From the NCBI GenBank assembly GCA_030614945.1, contig JAUXAH010000093.1, forward strand, positions 1 to 7,007: a DNA stretch of 7,007 nucleotides, written 5' to 3'. This DNA is from Phycisphaerae bacterium. Lineage in GTDB: Bacteria > Planctomycetota > Phycisphaerae > Sedimentisphaerales > SG8-4. Numbering within the stretch: the first letter of the stretch is position 1; the number at the start of each line of letters is the position of its first letter. Shown in pieces: positions 1 through 4,202 of this stretch. Made by a program: the position numbers and the translations under genes. The notes beneath the pieces are model-generated. The model worked only from the letters and a program-made list of their open reading frames with translations. It did no database searches and was not told where the DNA came from.

Positions 1-140
1 TCGCGGCGGTTTTTCTAATCATTATAGGCGGTTTGGGGTGGTGCTTTTACCGAGCTTTGTCAAGGGCTAATGAAGATACAGGGATTCAACATCCTGACGA
101 AGTTGGCGGCGAGGAACAGCAAGCAAAGAACAGCGTATAG
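1..140 (+). CDS. C-terminal end of a membrane protein, possibly a sodium-dependent (NSS-type) transporter
   Basis: The frame starting at base 3 is open from the window edge to a TAG at 138-140 and gives 45 residues. The first part is a hydrophobic stretch (AAVFLIIIGGLGWCFYRAL) that looks like a final transmembrane helix. It is followed by a charged, Glu/Gln-rich tail of about 26 residues, probably cytoplasmic. The Gly-Gly-Leu-Gly-Trp plus Tyr-Arg junction resembles the last helix of sodium:neurotransmitter-symporter family proteins from planctomycetes. That is recollection of a pattern, not a domain match, because the body of the protein lies outside the window. The stop codon falls inside the first heptad repeat, so the last residues may come from repeat sequence. 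That a coding frame ends here is fairly likely; the family is tentative. Confidence 0.5.
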   Translation, partial: AAVFLIIIGGLGWCFYRALSRANEDTGIQHPDEVGGEEQQAKNSV

Positions 141-166
141 CGTTTAGCATATAGGTTATAGATTTC
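132..166 (+). repeat. Degenerate heptad repeat, AGCGTAT/AGCGTTT type
   Basis: Five consecutive 7-base units begin at 132, 139, 146, 153 and 160. The first two are AGCGTAT and AGCGTTT. The next two keep the AG start and A/T-rich end, and the fifth is poor. The TAG stop of the upstream membrane protein gene lies across the first two units. A near-perfect inverted copy of the first two units lies at 255-268. Confidence 0.7.
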
Positions 167-252
167 TGCCCCTGCTCCCCGCTTTCGCGGGGACAAGTTT
201 ACCCCTGCGGAAGCAAGGGCAGGGGTGACAACCTTGCGCAGGAATGACAATG
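167..252 (+). repeat. Intergenic palindromic element with two perfect hairpins, ending in GAATGACAATG
   Basis: CCCCGC (177-182) pairs with GCGGGG (187-192) around a TTTC loop. ACCCCTGC (201-208) pairs with GCAGGGGT (219-226) around a 10-base loop. A weaker CCT/AGG stem (232-234 with 240-242) follows. The element ends in GAATGACAATG (242-252), which occurs again at 4039-4049 at the end of another hairpin element. Between convergent genes it could act as a bidirectional terminator, but neither stem is followed by a clear T-run. A dispersed intergenic repeat is more likely. Confidence 0.55.
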
Positions 253-254
253 CC

Positions 255-275
255 AAACGCTATTCGCTATTTAGG
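255..275 (-). repeat. Inverted heptads facing those at 132-166
   Basis: Three 7-base units begin at 255, 262 and 269. Read on the minus strand, the two strong units are AGCGAAT and AGCGTTT. They match 13 of 14 bases of the plus-strand pair at 132-145. The pair therefore forms an inverted repeat enclosing the hairpin element. The units overlap the last codons and the TAG stop (269-267) of the MazG-like gene. Confidence 0.65.
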
Positions 276-536
276 TTTGAAGCCTTCGACGTTATTGCCG
301 GTGTATTTGGCGCAGGCCTTTTCGAGGTCCACGTCGGTTATATTTGCCAGTGTGCAGAGCCAGGCAAAGACATCGGCAAATTCTTCCTCTTTATTTTTTT
401 GGTCCTTAGAGACAAGGGCGGTAGCAAGCTCTCCGACTTCTTCAATAAACCACATAAAGGTGGCTGGGATTCCCCTTTGCCGGTCTCGCTTTTTATATTT
501 TTTGGCAATTAACTGTTGAAATTGGCTAATATGCAT
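267..536 (-). CDS. MazG-type nucleotide pyrophosphohydrolase (small single-domain form)
   Basis: The 89-residue protein is almost entirely one MazG fold domain, an all-alpha family that hydrolyses NTPs or dNTPs to the monophosphate and pyrophosphate with Mg2+. The metal-binding pattern is complete: E32-E33-x-x-E36 (WFIEEVGELATAL) followed by E52-x-x-D55 (EEFADVFAWL). The length fits the short family members thought to clear damaged or non-canonical nucleotides; the actual substrate cannot be read here. I chose ATG at 536 because MHISQFQQLI is the usual family start. An in-frame TTG at 551 would add five residues, and neither start has a strong Shine-Dalgarno site. The gene lies 42 bases after the Rrf2-type gene on the same strand and is probably cotranscribed. 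The C-terminus (GNNVEGFKPK) lacks the Cys-rich tail that I recall in some relatives, and it ends within a heptad repeat. Confidence 0.85.
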   Translation of the reverse strand: MHISQFQQLIAKKYKKRDRQRGIPATFMWFIEEVGELATALVSKDQKNKEEEFADVFAWLCTLANITDVDLEKACAKYTGNNVEGFKPK

Positions 537-578
537 TTGGTAAGCGCACAAGTCATAAGTACTCTTGTGCTCTGCTTT

Positions 579-977
579 CTATCCTTCGATTAAATTTGAG
601 AGCTTTGCTTTCTCGAAAACACTTTTGGCCTGGGCAATTGCTTTTTCGTAGGCACGCTCGGCTCGAACACTGAATTTTTCTCCATGTGTTTGCTCAGCCA
701 GGTCCAACTGACTAATCATAGGTCCGTCGACGGCTTCGATAATCTGGAGCATAGTGATTTTTTTTGTGGGCCTGGCGAGTGAGAAGCCACCTTGAGGTCC
801 TCTTTTGCTGCGCAACACATTTGCCCTGACCAACTGCTGTAGTATTTTGAGCAGGTATTCCAAAGGTATGTCATATTCTTTAGATATGGTTTGCGATAAA
901 ATAATCTTTCTTTCCGGATGCTTGGCGATATAGCCGGTCGCCAGCAGTGCATACCCTGTTGATCTACTGATTTTCAT
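579..977 (-). CDS. Rrf2-family transcriptional regulator without iron-sulfur cysteines
   Basis: The 132-residue protein starts MKISRSTGYALLA, the standard opening of Rrf2 proteins. A winged helix-turn-helix covers roughly residues 1-60. The wing carries the family signature RGPQGGFSLARP (59-70), followed by the conserved ITMLQIIEAVDGP segment (74-86). IscR, NsrR and RsrR use cysteines in the region after this to hold a [2Fe-2S] or [4Fe-4S] cluster. This protein has no cysteine at all, so it cannot bind a cluster in that way. Its signal is unknown; a non-cluster member such as CymR is the nearest precedent. The C-terminal 40 residues are a charged, probably helical tail. The start at 977 is supported by a strong AAAGGAGG five bases upstream. 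It is the first gene of a likely two-gene unit with the MazG-type gene and may repress its own promoter. Confidence 0.9.
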   Translation of the reverse strand: MKISRSTGYALLATGYIAKHPERKIILSQTISKEYDIPLEYLLKILQQLVRANVLRSKRGPQGGFSLARPTKKITMLQIIEAVDGPMISQLDLAEQTHGEKFSVRAERAYEKAIAQAKSVFEKAKLSNLIEG

Positions 978-982
978 TTTAA

Positions 983-990
983 CCTCCTTT
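983..990 (-). promoter_or_regulatory. Strong ribosome-binding site of the Rrf2-type gene
   Basis: On the minus strand the sequence reads AAAGGAGG, five bases before the ATG at 977. It is a near-perfect Shine-Dalgarno site and fixes the start. Confidence 0.8.
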
Positions 991-1023
991 AAAATAGGCC
1001 AATAGTAATAAAAGTTTTCTTAT

Positions 1024-1051
1024 CCGCCGTAGGCGGGTTCACGCCGGTGAA
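1024..1051. other. Two adjacent small hairpins in the divergent intergenic region
   Basis: CCGCC (1024-1028) pairs with GGCGG (1032-1036) over a GTA loop. TTCAC (1038-1042) pairs with GTGAA (1047-1051) over a GCCG loop. They are only one base apart and lie 47-74 bases upstream of the Rrf2-type start. They could be a 5' leader structure or operator of that gene, or remnants of a GC-rich intergenic repeat. No T-run follows on either strand, so they do not look like a terminator. Confidence 0.45.
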
Positions 1052-1352
1052 AAAGCAAATAAGGAATAACAGCTGCCTCGTAGTTAAGCTCCTTTTTAAG
1101 TGTCTTTTTGCAGCATAAATAAAATTACCGACTTACTTTGTCGTAAAAGCTCAGGAAAATAATGCAAAATCCAGCATTACTCTTTTGTGCTCAGGACACT
1201 TCGGATGTGAGTGTCAAAATACGTCAAGGTTGAAAACGCACAAAGACGGACAGCATTTATTATGCATTATGTACACCGAATTGCAAGAATTTTTCTCTCT
1301 AAAATGCATAAAATAGCAAAAAATTTAATTTTTTTTCAAATGTGTAAAAAAC
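1052..1352. other. Non-coding, AT-rich stretch upstream of the STAS gene
   Basis: I see no convincing gene in these 300 bases. The octamer GCTCAGGA occurs twice, at 1149-1156 and 1189-1196, exactly 40 bases apart. AATGC (1161-1165) and GCATT (1174-1178) could form a short stem. From about 1303 the sequence becomes a run of A and T tracts that leads directly into the -35 box at 1353, as expected of an UP element that contacts the RNA polymerase alpha subunit. Confidence 0.4.
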
Positions 1353-1381
1353 TTGACATCCGAGGCGCTGTAACGTAGGAT
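1353..1381 (+). promoter_or_regulatory. Sigma70-type promoter of the STAS gene
   Basis: A perfect -35 box TTGACA (1353-1358) is followed after 17 bases by TAGGAT (1376-1381), which matches four of six positions of the -10 consensus. Upstream is an A/T-tract UP-like region. Transcription would start near 1388 and give a leader of about 29 bases before the ATG at 1417. This suggests housekeeping-type expression of the STAS gene. Confidence 0.65.
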
Positions 1382-1416
1382 TTCAGCACAATTTTACGCC
1401 TTTTTAGGAGATTGTC

Positions 1417-1785
1417 ATGGCTGCGATTAAGCCGAGAATAAGTGTCGAGTACACCGAGAACGCAACTATTACCACTTTTACCGACGAAAAAATCCTTGAA
1501 GAGAAAGACATTAAGGTGCTTCAAGAGTCAATTATGTCTGTTATCGAGCAGGCAGGGCGGATAAATCTGATTTTAGATTTTTGCAACGTTCGGTATTTGT
1601 CTTCCGCTGTTTTAGGGCTTTTAATTAGAATCAGCAAAAGGATTTATGAGTGCGACGGCCAATTGAGGCTTTGTAATATAAACCCAAGGATTTATGAAAT
1701 TTTTAAGATAACGCGGCTGACGAAGATTTTCGATATTTACCCGGACGTAGCAGGTGCGGTTGAAAGTTTACCCACAACGGATTAG
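1417..1785 (+). CDS. STAS-domain anti-sigma-factor antagonist (SpoIIAA/RsbV type)
   Basis: The 122-residue protein is a single STAS domain. In partner-switching systems such a protein binds an RsbW/SpoIIAB-type kinase and so frees its target; phosphorylation of one serine switches it off. The diagnostic segment is LDFCNVRYLSSAVLGLLIRI (residues 53-72), where SpoIIAA-type proteins carry the phosphorylated serine. Here S62 and S63 are adjacent, and S63 is the likelier site by comparison with RsbV-like SSA motifs. The final part (DIYPDVAGAVESL) is typical of the C-terminal helix of the family. ATG at 1417 has AGGAG six bases upstream. The next gene on the strand, 134 bases on, encodes the matching kinase, which strongly supports the role. 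What the pair finally controls is not encoded here. Confidence 0.9.
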   Translation: MAAIKPRISVEYTENATITTFTDEKILEEKDIKVLQESIMSVIEQAGRINLILDFCNVRYLSSAVLGLLIRISKRIYECDGQLRLCNINPRIYEIFKITRLTKIFDIYPDVAGAVESLPTTD

Positions 1786-1864
1786 GCGAAAGGTTTTTTG
1801 CTTTGTTCGCAGGGGCAAAGATTGGCCGATAATTTGGAACATAGCGGCATCTAATGATTTGAGA

Positions 1865-1870
1865 TATAAT
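1865..1870 (+). promoter_or_regulatory. Possible -10 box before the RsbW-like gene
   Basis: TATAAT lies 49 bases before the ATG at 1920, inside a small palindrome GAGAT-ATA-ATCTC (1861-1873). There is no good -35 box at 16-18 bases and no TGn extension. It may be an internal promoter needing an activator, or chance. Without it the gene would be read from the STAS promoter. Confidence 0.3.
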
Positions 1871-1919
1871 CTCGTCTTTGCAGACTCACTGCAAGGCCCT
1901 TTTGAGATGGTGTAAGTTT

Positions 1920-2375
1920 ATGGCGTCAGAAATGCCAATGAGTCGCTCAATAGCCCTCGAAAGCACGCCGACTGCTATTATCGAGGTGTGCAGGCGGATT
2001 CTGTCCAAGCTCAAAGCCAACGGTTTCAGCCAGGAGGACATTTTTTCTGTGCATCTGGCGTTACAGGAGGCCTTTACCAATGCCATCAGGCACGGTAATA
2101 AAATGAGCCCCGACAAAGAGGTTAAAATTGACTATTCGGTGGGGTTGGATAAGTTTGAGGTTTCTATGACTGACGAGGGTGAGGGTTTTGACCCGGACGC
2201 TGTACCGGACCCGCGATACGGTGACAATCTTTACAAGCCCGAGGGCAGAGGCCTGCTTCTTATGCGCTCGTATATGGATGTGGTTAAATTCAGCGAACAT
2301 GGCAATAGTGTGTATATGGCCAGATATAGAGGGAAGCCACAGTTAGCAAAAAGCGATGGCGAAACACAGGGATAA
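1920..2375 (+). CDS. RsbW/SpoIIAB-type serine kinase and anti-sigma factor (HATPase_c_2)
   Basis: This is a GHKL-fold ATPase of about 151 residues. The N-box is EAFTNAIRHGN (50-60), with the Mg2+-binding Asn54 and the HG pair. The G1 box is DEGEGF (85-90), and the G2 box is GRGLLLMRS (109-117). These are the landmarks of RsbW and SpoIIAB, which sequester a sigma factor or other output protein and phosphorylate the STAS partner. All key residues are present, so it should bind ATP. It follows the STAS gene, as expected of a cognate pair. The start is uncertain: ATG 1920 is my choice, but ATG 1932 and 1938 and an upstream in-frame TTG at 1878 are possible, and none has a strong Shine-Dalgarno site. 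A Lys/Gln/Gly-rich tail of about 15 residues follows the domain. Confidence 0.88.
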   Translation: MASEMPMSRSIALESTPTAIIEVCRRILSKLKANGFSQEDIFSVHLALQEAFTNAIRHGNKMSPDKEVKIDYSVGLDKFEVSMTDEGEGFDPDAVPDPRYGDNLYKPEGRGLLLMRSYMDVVKFSEHGNSVYMARYRGKPQLAKSDGETQG

Positions 2376-2386
2376 TCAATAGTGAA

Positions 2387-2408
2387 CCCTTGACGACGAC
2401 GTCAAGGG
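2387..2408 (+). terminator. Perfect 9-bp hairpin between the RsbW-like and amidase genes
   Basis: CCCTTGACG (2387-2395) pairs perfectly with CGTCAAGGG (2400-2408) over the loop ACGA. It begins 12 bases after the RsbW-like stop and ends 36 bases before the amidase start. No T-run follows, so it is not a classical intrinsic terminator. It could be an attenuator, an mRNA-stabilising end or a protein-binding operator (its left arm contains TTGACG). The terminator type is the closest available label, not a firm call. Confidence 0.4.
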
Positions 2409-2444
2409 CAGACTCGGTAACGGATAAAGGGAAATAATCAAAAG

Positions 2445-3086
2445 ATGTTCAACAGAGCTTTTATTGTTTGGGGTTGTTTGCTTGTTCTGGGCGGTTGTGT
2501 ATATAATGATGAGCCGATGCCTGAGATTACGCATACTCTGATGCCCCGGGGTACTTTGCCGCCGATCAATAAAGCATTCCAAAACCCGGGGGGAGTTGAT
2601 AGAAATATTCCGAGAGACTGGCTGCCGCCTTCCTGGGTGGAGAAAAAATGGACAGCTATAGTGATACATCACTCAGCGACGAAAAACGGAAACGTAGCTA
2701 TATTTGACAGGTGGCACAGGGAAAATAAATATTGGGAAGGGGTTGGCTACGATTTTGTTATAGGCAACGGAACCAACAGCGGTGATGGTCAGGTTGAGGT
2801 AACGTTTCGCTGGCGACAGCAGCTTACCGGAGCACATTGTAAGACGCATAACAACTGGGCGAACGAAAAAGCAGTGGGAATTTGCCTTGTGGGTAACTTC
2901 AATCAAACCGTACCTACGAGACGGCAAATGCAGTCTGTTGTGAAATTAGTTCGTTTTCTGCAAAACCGGTACAGGATTCCGAAAAGCCGGGTTTACGGTC
3001 ATAAGACTACTCCGGGGGCGCGAGTAACTGACTGTCCTGGAAAAAGGTTTCCGATGGGCAGATTAAAATCGCTGCTTGATTTTTGA
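2445..3086 (+). CDS. Lipoprotein N-acetylmuramoyl-L-alanine amidase (Amidase_2/PGRP fold)
   Basis: The 213-residue protein begins with a lipoprotein signal peptide (MFNRAFIVWGCLLVLGGC). Cys18 is the likely lipidated residue, and Val at +2 favours the outer membrane. After a Pro-rich linker (about 20-68), an Amidase_2 domain runs from about 70 to 213. Zn2+ ligands known from T7 lysozyme and AmpD are matched by a His of IVIHHSAT (75 or 76), His186 of YGHKTTPG and Cys197 of DCPGKRF. The conserved Tyr is Y102 in GVGYDFVIGNG. The enzyme should cut the bond between N-acetylmuramic acid and the stem peptide in the periplasm, in wall remodelling or recycling. AAAGGG about 13 bases before the ATG is a poor ribosome site. 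It lies 69 bases after the RsbW-like gene on the same strand. Co-regulation with the partner-switch pair is plausible but rests on position only. Confidence 0.9.
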   Translation: MFNRAFIVWGCLLVLGGCVYNDEPMPEITHTLMPRGTLPPINKAFQNPGGVDRNIPRDWLPPSWVEKKWTAIVIHHSATKNGNVAIFDRWHRENKYWEGVGYDFVIGNGTNSGDGQVEVTFRWRQQLTGAHCKTHNNWANEKAVGICLVGNFNQTVPTRRQMQSVVKLVRFLQNRYRIPKSRVYGHKTTPGARVTDCPGKRFPMGRLKSLLDF

Positions 3087-3090
3087 GCTG

Positions 3091-3195
3091 ATACAATACT
3101 CGATACTCGATACTCGATTCTCGATACTCGATACTCGATACTCGATTCTCGATACTTGATTCTCGATTCTCGATACTCGATACTCGATACTCGTA
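3091..3195 (+). repeat. Heptad tandem array, ACTCGAT/TCTCGAT type
   Basis: Fourteen uninterrupted 7-base units run from 3098 to 3195, preceded by a degenerate unit at 3091-3097. Eight units are exactly ACTCGAT. Four are TCTCGAT (starting 3119, 3147, 3161, 3168), one is ACTTGAT (3154) and the last is ACTCGTA. The array starts four bases after the amidase stop. The near-perfect units indicate a recent expansion by slippage or recombination compared with the other heptad sites in this window. Confidence 0.95.
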
Positions 3196-3212
3196 ATTGG
3201 CGATCGGATTAA

Positions 3213-3233
3213 ATCGAGTATTCAGCATCGAGC
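3213..3233 (-). repeat. Inverted heptads beyond the ACTCGAT array
   Basis: ATCGAGT (3213-3219) is the exact reverse complement of ACTCGAT. After one divergent unit, ATCGAGC (3227-3233) follows in the same 7-base register. An array in one orientation with an inverted copy on its far side repeats the arrangement at 132-275 and would allow fold-back pairing. Confidence 0.55.
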
Positions 3234-3278
3234 CTCCGGATAGCCTACTGGGTCCCATAAACTCATTTCGGAACTCAG

Positions 3279-3386
3279 TCCCGCACCAACTCGGTCAGAT
3301 ATGTGTGGTATGTATTTAGCGTAGAAAACCAGTGTCTTGTGGCGTTTATTGAGGTTTTCCGTTCTGGCCCCCCAGTTGGTGCGGGA
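3279..3386. repeat. 13-bp perfect inverted repeat enclosing 82 bases
   Basis: TCCCGCACCAACT (3279-3291) is the exact reverse complement of AGTTGGTGCGGGA (3374-3386). Inside lies a second perfect inverted repeat, GAAAACC (3324-3330) with GGTTTTC (3353-3359). The nested arrangement could fold into a long stem with an inner hairpin. It may be a small MITE-like element or a structured leader of the gene at 3501. I see no flanking target-site duplication. Confidence 0.55.
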
Positions 3387-3500
3387 TGCTTTTCCGGCGG
3401 GGTTAAACCAAAATATCATACGCCAAGAAAGCCAGCGTCTGATTATACCGAAGTTTCTGTTGGTGGGGTTATTTTGAAAGCGAAGCAAGGAGCTGATTGA
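3303..3500 (+). CDS. Uncertain small ORF abutting the next gene
   Basis: This frame encodes 65 residues and its TGA directly touches the ATG of the next gene, which would suit translational coupling. The second half (VKPKYHTPRKPASDYTEVS) looks more protein-like than the first. I recognise no domain, signal peptide or membrane helix. No Shine-Dalgarno site precedes the ATG at 3303, and the first half lies within the inverted-repeat element, so the true start, if any, may be further inside. The opposite strand is also open here. It may be a real small gene, the decayed end of one, or chance. Confidence 0.25.
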   Translation: MWYVFSVENQCLVAFIEVFRSGPPVGAGCFSGGVKPKYHTPRKPASDYTEVSVGGVILKAKQGAD

Positions 3501-3971
3501 ATGGATATGTATGACTCGCTGTTTTCTCCGGGCGGCGTGCTAAATGAACAGATTGCACGGGAGATTTTTGACATTCTGCCCGAGGGGGGCCCTATTGTGG
3601 TAATCATGGATAGAGATGGTAACCACTGGCCCAGCCACCCTGAAAAATTTTCCAGGCTGAACATCAGCGAGTCGTTTTTGAGAGAACTCTGCGACAAAAT
3701 CGATGACGGTGCTGAGCCGGTTGTAACTCAAGTAAACGACTTCAGCATTATTGCTGCACAATTGGCTACGGAGCGGACTAATCGCGGTTATGTGATTATT
3801 GCTCTGCCACAATATAGTCCTGAATCGACCCTCATAAATATCGACCTGATTGAAACGCTGCTCAATCAAATCGGTTTGATAGCCAGGCTGATAGAGAAGA
3901 ACAACCTGCTTTATGAACTTCAAATGAAACAGTGCAGCGTGTACGGTCAGGGCGGGATAGCTTCGAATTGA
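3501..3971 (+). CDS. Unrecognised soluble protein, possibly a GAF-like sensory domain
   Basis: The protein has 156 residues, no signal peptide, no transmembrane segment and no obvious catalytic motif. I cannot assign it to a family. The segment IFDILPEGGPIVVIMDRDGNHWPSHPEKF (about 22-50) looks like a beta-strand with a Asp-x-Asp-Gly-Asn turn. The segment RGYVIIALPQ (about 94-103) resembles the central strand of a GAF- or PAS-like fold. The end (about 110-146) is a long amphipathic helix (LIETLLNQIGLIARLIEKNNLLYELQ) of the kind that links GAF domains to a partner or output domain, and may form a coiled coil. AAGGAG eight bases before ATG 3501 supports the start. Its place downstream of the STAS/RsbW pair makes a sensory input role conceivable, but that is speculation. 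Confidence 0.75.
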   Translation: MDMYDSLFSPGGVLNEQIAREIFDILPEGGPIVVIMDRDGNHWPSHPEKFSRLNISESFLRELCDKIDDGAEPVVTQVNDFSIIAAQLATERTNRGYVIIALPQYSPESTLINIDLIETLLNQIGLIARLIEKNNLLYELQMKQCSVYGQGGIASN

Positions 3972-3974
3972 TTT

Positions 3975-4009
3975 TCGTATCCGGCATTTCATATCTCGTA
4001 TCACATTTC
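3975..4009 (+). repeat. Degenerate heptads, TCGTATC type
   Basis: Five 7-base units start at 3975, 3982, 3989, 3996 and 4003. TCGTATC occurs exactly at 3975 and 3996, 21 bases apart, with TCATATC directly before the second copy. The block begins four bases after the stop of the 156-residue gene. Confidence 0.5.
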
Positions 4010-4010
4010 C

Positions 4011-4049
4011 ACGGATGAGATTCTTCGGCTGCGCCTCAGAATGACAATG
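4011..4049 (+). repeat. Hairpin element ending in GAATGACAATG
   Basis: ATTCT (4020-4024) pairs with AGAAT (4038-4042), and GGC (4027-4029) pairs with GCC (4033-4035). A symmetrical TC/TC internal loop lies between the two stems. The last 11 bases, GAATGACAATG (4039-4049), are identical to 242-252. The element has the look of a short dispersed intergenic repeat. It again lies between heptad blocks. Confidence 0.55.
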
Positions 4050-4092
4050 GGGCCATTAAGAGCCGGTTAATCAAAATCAATAAAAGTTTGGG

Positions 4093-4120
4093 TTGCGTTT
4101 AAGGGTGCAATTGCTATAAT
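4093..4120 (+). promoter_or_regulatory. Extended -10 promoter of the GH10-like gene
   Basis: A perfect -10 box TATAAT (4115-4120) is preceded by TGC, giving the extended -10 form TGnTATAAT. A weak -35 candidate, TTGCGT (4093-4098), lies 16 bases upstream. An extended -10 box does not need a good -35. The transcript would begin near 4127, inside the heptad block, and have a leader of about 75 bases. Confidence 0.6.
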
Positions 4121-4169
4121 TCGTATTGCGTATATCGTACTGCGTATATCGTATTACGCAATAGCATCA
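4121..4169 (+). repeat. Heptads, TCGTATT/GCGTATA type, in the GH10-like gene leader
   Basis: Seven units begin at 4121 and follow every 7 bases. TCGTATT (4121, 4149) and TCGTACT (4135) alternate with GCGTATA (4128, 4142), so the real period is 14. The last two units are degenerate. TGCGTA (4141-4146) pairs with TACGCA (4155-4160), giving a 6-bp hairpin. The block starts immediately after the -10 box and would mostly be transcribed. Confidence 0.75.
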
Positions 4170-4202
4170 GGCACGACGAATAAGTTTAAATTGAGGTAAC
4201 AA

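Noticed and set aside
537..551. TTG start adding five residues to the MazG-like protein
   Set aside because: The family normally begins at the MHISQFQ-type sequence, and the TTG has only a weak upstream purine stretch.
1786..1822. Terminator after the STAS gene
   Set aside because: Only a 5-bp CTTTG/CAAAG stem with a 10-base loop can be formed, and the T-run lies before the stem on this strand. It does not look like an intrinsic terminator.
1878..1919. TTG start adding 14 residues to the RsbW-like protein
   Set aside because: The added residues (Cys-rich, MQTHCKALLRWCKF) do not fit the family, and there is no ribosome-binding site.
3091..3195. CRISPR array
   Set aside because: The unit is 7 bases with no unique spacers, and no cas gene is nearby.
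3007..3258. Minus-strand ORF encoding a heptapeptide repeat (SSIEYRE-like units)
   Set aside because: A 7-base DNA repeat read in any open frame gives a 7-residue protein repeat. The ORF is produced by the array, overlaps the end of the amidase gene and has no ribosome site or domain.
3222..3488. Minus-strand 88-codon ORF over the inverted-repeat region
   Set aside because: No recognisable domain or ribosome-binding site. It may reflect the open frames of a repeat element, and coding cannot be supported from this sequence alone.
3540..4004. Minus-strand 154-codon ORF
   Set aside because: It is antisense to the 156-residue gene, which has a good ribosome site and plausible protein features. 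The antisense product looks like no folded family.
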